Assembly (NCBI GenBank): GCA_021786915.1
Contig: JAJYMP010000119.1
Span: 1 to 6,764 of the forward strand
Direction of reading: 5' to 3'
Source: Chloroflexota bacterium
Lineage (GTDB): Bacteria; Chloroflexota; Limnocylindria; Limnocylindrales; CSP1-4
Length of the DNA stretch: 6,764 nucleotides
The notes below the pieces were generated by a model, which made no database searches, was not told the DNA's origin, and saw only the letters and a list, made by a program, of their open reading frames with translations. The position numbers and the translations under genes were made by a program. Positions within the stretch are counted from its first letter, which is position 1, and each line of letters begins with the position of its first letter. Below, one piece after another: positions 4,076 through 6,764 of the stretch.

Positions 4076-6286
4076 CTAGCGCCAGATCCGCACCCAGACT
4101 GATGTCGCGCTCCTGTTGCCGGCCGCGTCGACGGCTCGGATGTAGTACCTCGCGCCCCGTGTCGTGTAGATCCGGATCGACGAGGACGAGGTGCTGGCGA
4201 TCGGTGTGGAGCGACCGATCCGGTAGACGAGGTACTTGACCACTCTGACGTTGTCGCGGGAGCGGAACCACGAGAACGTCACGTAGCGCCCGGACTGGCG
4301 GAAGATGTGGAATGACCTGGGCGCGGTCGGGGCCGCCGTGTCCCGCGTGGTCGCCAGCCGGACGCTCGTCGCCGGGCCCTGCTGGCCGGCCGTGTCCCTC
4401 GCGCTGACGCTGTAGGTGTAGGCGGTGTTCGGGGTGCGGCCGGTGTCGGTCCAAGTGGTCCCGCTGACCGTCGCGACGGGCGTGCCGTTGCGGGCGACGA
4501 TGTAGCCGGTGACGCCGTGGTCGTCGGTCGAGGCGCCCCAGGTCAGCCGGATCGAGGTCGTCGCGGGCACGCCGTTGAGCGGCTGGGGCGCCGACGGCGG
4601 CTGGTCGCTCGGCGCGGCAGCCGCATTCGGGCCGGCCGGCATGTTCACCGCAGCGGTGGCGGCCGTCCCCTTGTTGCCCGAGGTGTCCACCGCGGTCACG
4701 CTGTACGTGTAGCTCGCGCCGGGGGAGGTGCCGGCGTCGGTCCAGCTGAGCGTTCCGGCGTCCACGGTCGCCACGCTGGCGCCGCTGCGCGCGATCGAGT
4801 AGTCGGCGACGGCCGTGTTGTCGGTGGCGGCGCCCCAGGCCAGCGCGACCGACGACCCGTCGGCTGCCGGCGTGGCGCTCACGGCGCCGGGCGCGGAGGG
4901 GGCGATCCCCTCACGGACCCGGACCTGCACGGCCCCCGTCGTGACCGACATCGTCGTGATCGAGATCGTCGACACGGGGTCGGTGAGCGTCCGACCGGCG
5001 AGCAGCGGCGCGTCGGCCCACGAGCTGGTCGATGGCGTGGTGTCGATGAGCTCCGTCGGCTGGGGCGAGTTGGTGGGGCTCGCGGTGCCCCGGCCGAGCC
5101 GGATGGTCACCCCGCTGACAGCCGGAGAGCCGGCGGCGAAGTTGTCGAAGGTGCCGTACGTCATCCGGAAGTCGAGGTCGAAATACGTTCCGTCCCCGCG
5201 CGGGATCCGCACCAGCTTGACCGGGCCGCTGCCGAAGTACGGGCTGATCGTGTACGTGCTGCCCGGCGCGCCGATCACCTTCTCGCTGCTCGAGAGCCAG
5301 CCCAGCTCGCCCAGCTGGGAACCCTGGTTGTGGCGCAGGGCGTTGTTGCCCATCGTGCTGAACGGGTCGACATAGGCGGCGTCGGTGCAGTTGGCGGCGG
5401 TGGAGATGGCGACGCGGGTCCCGTTGACCGTGCAGTTGAGCCCGTTGGCGTGGCCGAGGCCGAAGTTGTGGCCCAGCTCGTGGGTCATCACCTGCACCGA
5501 GATCGTGCCGTTGAGGACCGACACCGTGCCCGGCACGTAGCCGAGCCCCGCGAACTGGCACTGCGAGGTGTACGGGAAGATGTAGACGACGTTGGTGTAG
5601 GAGGAGAGGTTCGCTCCCGCGGCATTGGCGGCCGCCGTGGCGAGGGTGACCCAGTCCGACCAGTTGCAGCCCGTCGAGGTCGCGGCGATCGGGTACCAGC
5701 CGAACACCTTGCCGCTGACCGCCATCCGGCCCTTCGACTCCTCCTCGAAGAACGCCTTCACGCTGCCCGTCGAGCCGTAGAGCGCCGAGGCGACCTGCGT
5801 GGAGGTGAACGGCTGCGTGCCGAGGTCGGAGAGGTTCGCCAGCACCGCGGCGATCGAGGCGGTGGGCGCCGCGCCGGCGGCGAGCGCCGTCTGCGTAGCC
5901 GTGCGCGTCCCGCTGGTGGTGGTGCCGCTCGTCGTTGTCGATCCGCTCGTGACGGCGGAGACGGGCGCCTGCTGGCGGATCCGGAAGCTGCTGCCGCGGG
6001 AGGCGGCCACCTGGAGCGTGTGGCCCGTGAGGCGACCCGTGACCGTGACCTGGGCGCCGTTCTGGCCGTCGGGGCCGCCATCGCCGAACCGCAGCTCATA
6101 CCGGACGCCGCTCGAGGTCAGGAAGAACTGGTCCGTTTCTCGGGTCAGGCCCGGCGCATCCTCGTGGACCGAGTTGAGCGTGCCAGTCAGGGTGATCAGC
6201 TGGGAGGTTGAACCGGCAACAGCGGCGGGAGCGGCGATCAGCAGGGCGAGCGCGCTCGCGAGCAGGAGCTGCAGGGTCTTGACCAT
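4076..6286 (-). CDS. Secreted metzincin-type zinc metalloprotease with three fibronectin type III domains
   Basis: A 736-residue exported protein. Residues 1-24 form a signal peptide (one Lys, a long Leu/Ala core, AVA before G25). Residues about 28-97 form a small beta-rich domain (ITLTGTLNSV, AQVTVTGRLTG), followed by a Ser/Thr/Gly linker (111-132). The catalytic domain (about 140-350) holds the zinc site HELGHNFGLGH: H269, E270, H273, G276 and H279, with a Met-turn at M312 in DPFSTMGNN. This HExxHxxGxxH plus DPFxxMG layout is nearest to the M11 gametolysin-like metzincins. Four cysteines (207, 243, 285, 300) could form two disulfides. A beta-rich segment follows (350-457), then three Fn3 repeats (about 463-550, 564-648, 653-736), each with TDN/TDD/RDN-type loops and a YxYSVxAxDxxG-like strand. 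The substrate is unknown; extracellular proteins or cell-wall glycoproteins are likely. The ATG at 6286 is preceded by AAGGTG 10 nt upstream. No sorting signal is seen. Confidence 0.9.
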   Translation of the reverse strand: MVKTLQLLLASALALLIAAPAAVAGSTSQLITLTGTLNSVHEDAPGLTRETDQFFLTSSGVRYELRFGDGGPDGQNGAQVTVTGRLTGHTLQVAASRGSSFRIRQQAPVSAVTSGSTTTSGTTTSGTRTATQTALAAGAAPTASIAAVLANLSDLGTQPFTSTQVASALYGSTGSVKAFFEEESKGRMAVSGKVFGWYPIAATSTGCNWSDWVTLATAAANAAGANLSSYTNVVYIFPYTSQCQFAGLGYVPGTVSVLNGTISVQVMTHELGHNFGLGHANGLNCTVNGTRVAISTAANCTDAAYVDPFSTMGNNALRHNQGSQLGELGWLSSSEKVIGAPGSTYTISPYFGSGPVKLVRIPRGDGTYFDLDFRMTYGTFDNFAAGSPAVSGVTIRLGRGTASPTNSPQPTELIDTTPSTSSWADAPLLAGRTLTDPVSTISITTMSVTTGAVQVRVREGIAPSAPGAVSATPAADGSSVALAWGAATDNTAVADYSIARSGASVATVDAGTLSWTDAGTSPGASYTYSVTAVDTSGNKGTAATAAVNMPAGPNAAAAPSDQPPSAPQPLNGVPATTSIRLTWGASTDDHGVTGYIVARNGTPVATVSGTTWTDTGRTPNTAYTYSVSARDTAGQQGPATSVRLATTRDTAAPTAPRSFHIFRQSGRYVTFSWFRSRDNVRVVKYLVYRIGRSTPIASTSSSSIRIYTTRGARYYIRAVDAAGNRSATSVWVRIWR

Positions 6287-6407
6287 CGGATGTCGGCACC
6301 TTCAGGGCGCGTCGCAGGGGCAGGTCTGCGTACATCCGAAGACTCGGCTGCGAGGGCCCCCGAGGCGACCGCCCGACGGTCCGGGGCGGTTGGGGTTTGA
6401 TGGTCAG

Positions 6408-6425
6408 GGTCCCGGTACCAGGACC
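6408..6425. promoter_or_regulatory. Imperfect 18-bp palindrome, possible operator
   Basis: GGTCCCGGTACCAGGACC is self-complementary at eight of nine pairs about its centre. It lies 122-139 nt upstream of the protease start codon, so it could bind a dimeric regulator such as the LuxR-type protein encoded next door. That link is inference from position only. Confidence 0.3.
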
Positions 6426-6568
6426 AGTCGTGTGCGGGGCCGAGGGGTGGGGTCTGGTGCAGTCGCAGGCTCTGGCCCCGACCACGACGCGCTGGCGGCC
6501 GCCTGCCCCTCCCCTGTTGGTCCTGCTGGTCCTAGCCGACGGGCGCACCGGTCGCCTGCGCTGGCAGC

Positions 6569-6599
6569 GCCCCGGCGTGGACCCCCCTCCCGCCGGGGC
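6569..6599. terminator. 9-bp hairpin downstream of the LuxR-type gene
   Basis: GCCCCGGCG (6569-6577) and CGCCGGGGC (6591-6599) pair perfectly with a 13-nt loop. Read on the minus strand it begins 67 nt after the regulator stop codon, a suitable place for a terminator. There is no T-run, so chance or another role remains possible in such GC-rich DNA. Confidence 0.3.
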
Positions 6600-6666
6600 C
6601 GTCGCGCGCAACTGGCACGTCTCGCCAGCGGTGCCGCCCGTGCGCCGGGCCGCAGAGCGGTCGCGA

Positions 6667-6764
6667 TCAGCGCCTGGCCGTCCCCCGGTCCGGCCCCAGC
6701 CGGCCGACGTCGTGGGTGGCGATGTAGCCGGGCACCTGGGCGCGATGGTTCAGCCCGAGCTTGG
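6667..6764 (-). CDS. LuxR-type transcriptional regulator, C-terminal end only
   Basis: Only the last 31 codons and the TGA stop (6669-6667) are inside the window; the rest lies beyond the right edge. The visible start, KLGLNHRAQVPGYIATHDVG, matches the end of the LuxR/NarL helix-turn-helix domain: the KLG end of the recognition helix and the RAQ start of the last helix. The tail, GRLGPDRGTARR, is not conserved in the family. Whether the full protein is a two-component response regulator or a larger AAA/cyclase-type LuxR protein cannot be told. It points toward the protease gene on the same strand, with about 380 bp between, so cotranscription is uncertain. Confidence 0.7.
   Translation of the reverse strand, partial: KLGLNHRAQVPGYIATHDVGRLGPDRGTARR

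Larger units (their letters stand above)
6287..6666. other. Non-coding region upstream of the protease gene
   Basis: About 380 bp without a supported gene. It contains the protease Shine-Dalgarno sequence (AAGGTG on the minus strand, 6302-6297), an imperfect palindrome (6408-6425) and a hairpin (6569-6599). Open frames here have shadow-type compositions rich in Arg and Pro. No clear -10/-35 pair was found for the protease gene. Confidence 0.5.

Noticed and set aside
4517..6211. Plus-strand frame of 564 codons opposite the metalloprotease
   Set aside because: Open only because of high GC; repeated RGG/VGG runs, no domains, whereas the minus strand has a signal peptide, zinc motif and Fn3 repeats.
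6494..6503. Perfect 10-bp palindrome GGCGGCCGCC
   Set aside because: Short G/C-only palindromes are expected by chance in DNA this GC-rich.
6096..6611. Minus-strand frame of 171 codons overlapping the protease 5' end
   Set aside because: Pro/Arg-rich, out of frame with the protease and overlapping its signal peptide; no motif or ribosome-binding site.
1..6764. CRISPR array, toxin-antitoxin pair, phage defence cluster or riboswitch
   Set aside because: No regularly spaced repeats, no small paired ORFs with known folds, no defence nuclease or helicase motifs, and no conserved riboswitch core were seen.

Overview
This is a GC-rich bacterial chromosomal segment with strong G/C preference at third codon positions. 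Gene content is ordinary for a soil or freshwater high-GC lineage such as Chloroflexota or Actinomycetota. No marker in the window settles the phylum, so this is an inference from style only.

Left part (1-1824): two divergent metal-handling membrane genes. On the minus strand is the N-terminal 257 codons of a ferritin-like/VIT1 (CCC1-type) fusion that runs off the left edge. On the plus strand is a complete polytopic transporter of the NicO/UreH-like type with an HGVTPDEH motif. They share a 121-bp intergenic region, which suggests, without proving it, a common role in iron, manganese or nickel homeostasis. Middle-left (1825-2624): no intact gene. It holds a decayed internal fragment of an IS1182-type transposase, followed in another frame by the C-terminal coiled-coil part of a large serine recombinase. 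The recombinase frame ends inside the antisense strand of a complete tRNA-Asn(GUU) gene (2610-2685, minus), so this looks like an old integration site.

Centre (2686-3686): a 3-mercaptopyruvate/thiosulfate sulfurtransferase (two rhodanese domains, active-site loop CGSGVNA). It is probably transcribed from a leaderless-type promoter divergent from the tRNA promoter, and ends at a GC-rich hairpin between convergent genes. Centre-right (3687-6286, minus): a secreted metzincin-type zinc metalloprotease with three fibronectin type III domains, followed 68 bp downstream by a small two-helix membrane protein of unknown function. A perfect 17-bp inverted repeat lies at the very start of the small gene's reading frame and is the least explained structure in the window.

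Right end (6287-6764): about 380 bp of non-coding DNA with the protease ribosome-binding site, an imperfect palindrome and a hairpin, then the C-terminal 31 residues of a LuxR-type regulator that continues past the right edge. I do not see a convincing new multi-gene system; the items most worth checking are the 17-bp inverted repeat, the recombinase/tRNA junction and the divergent metal-transport pair.
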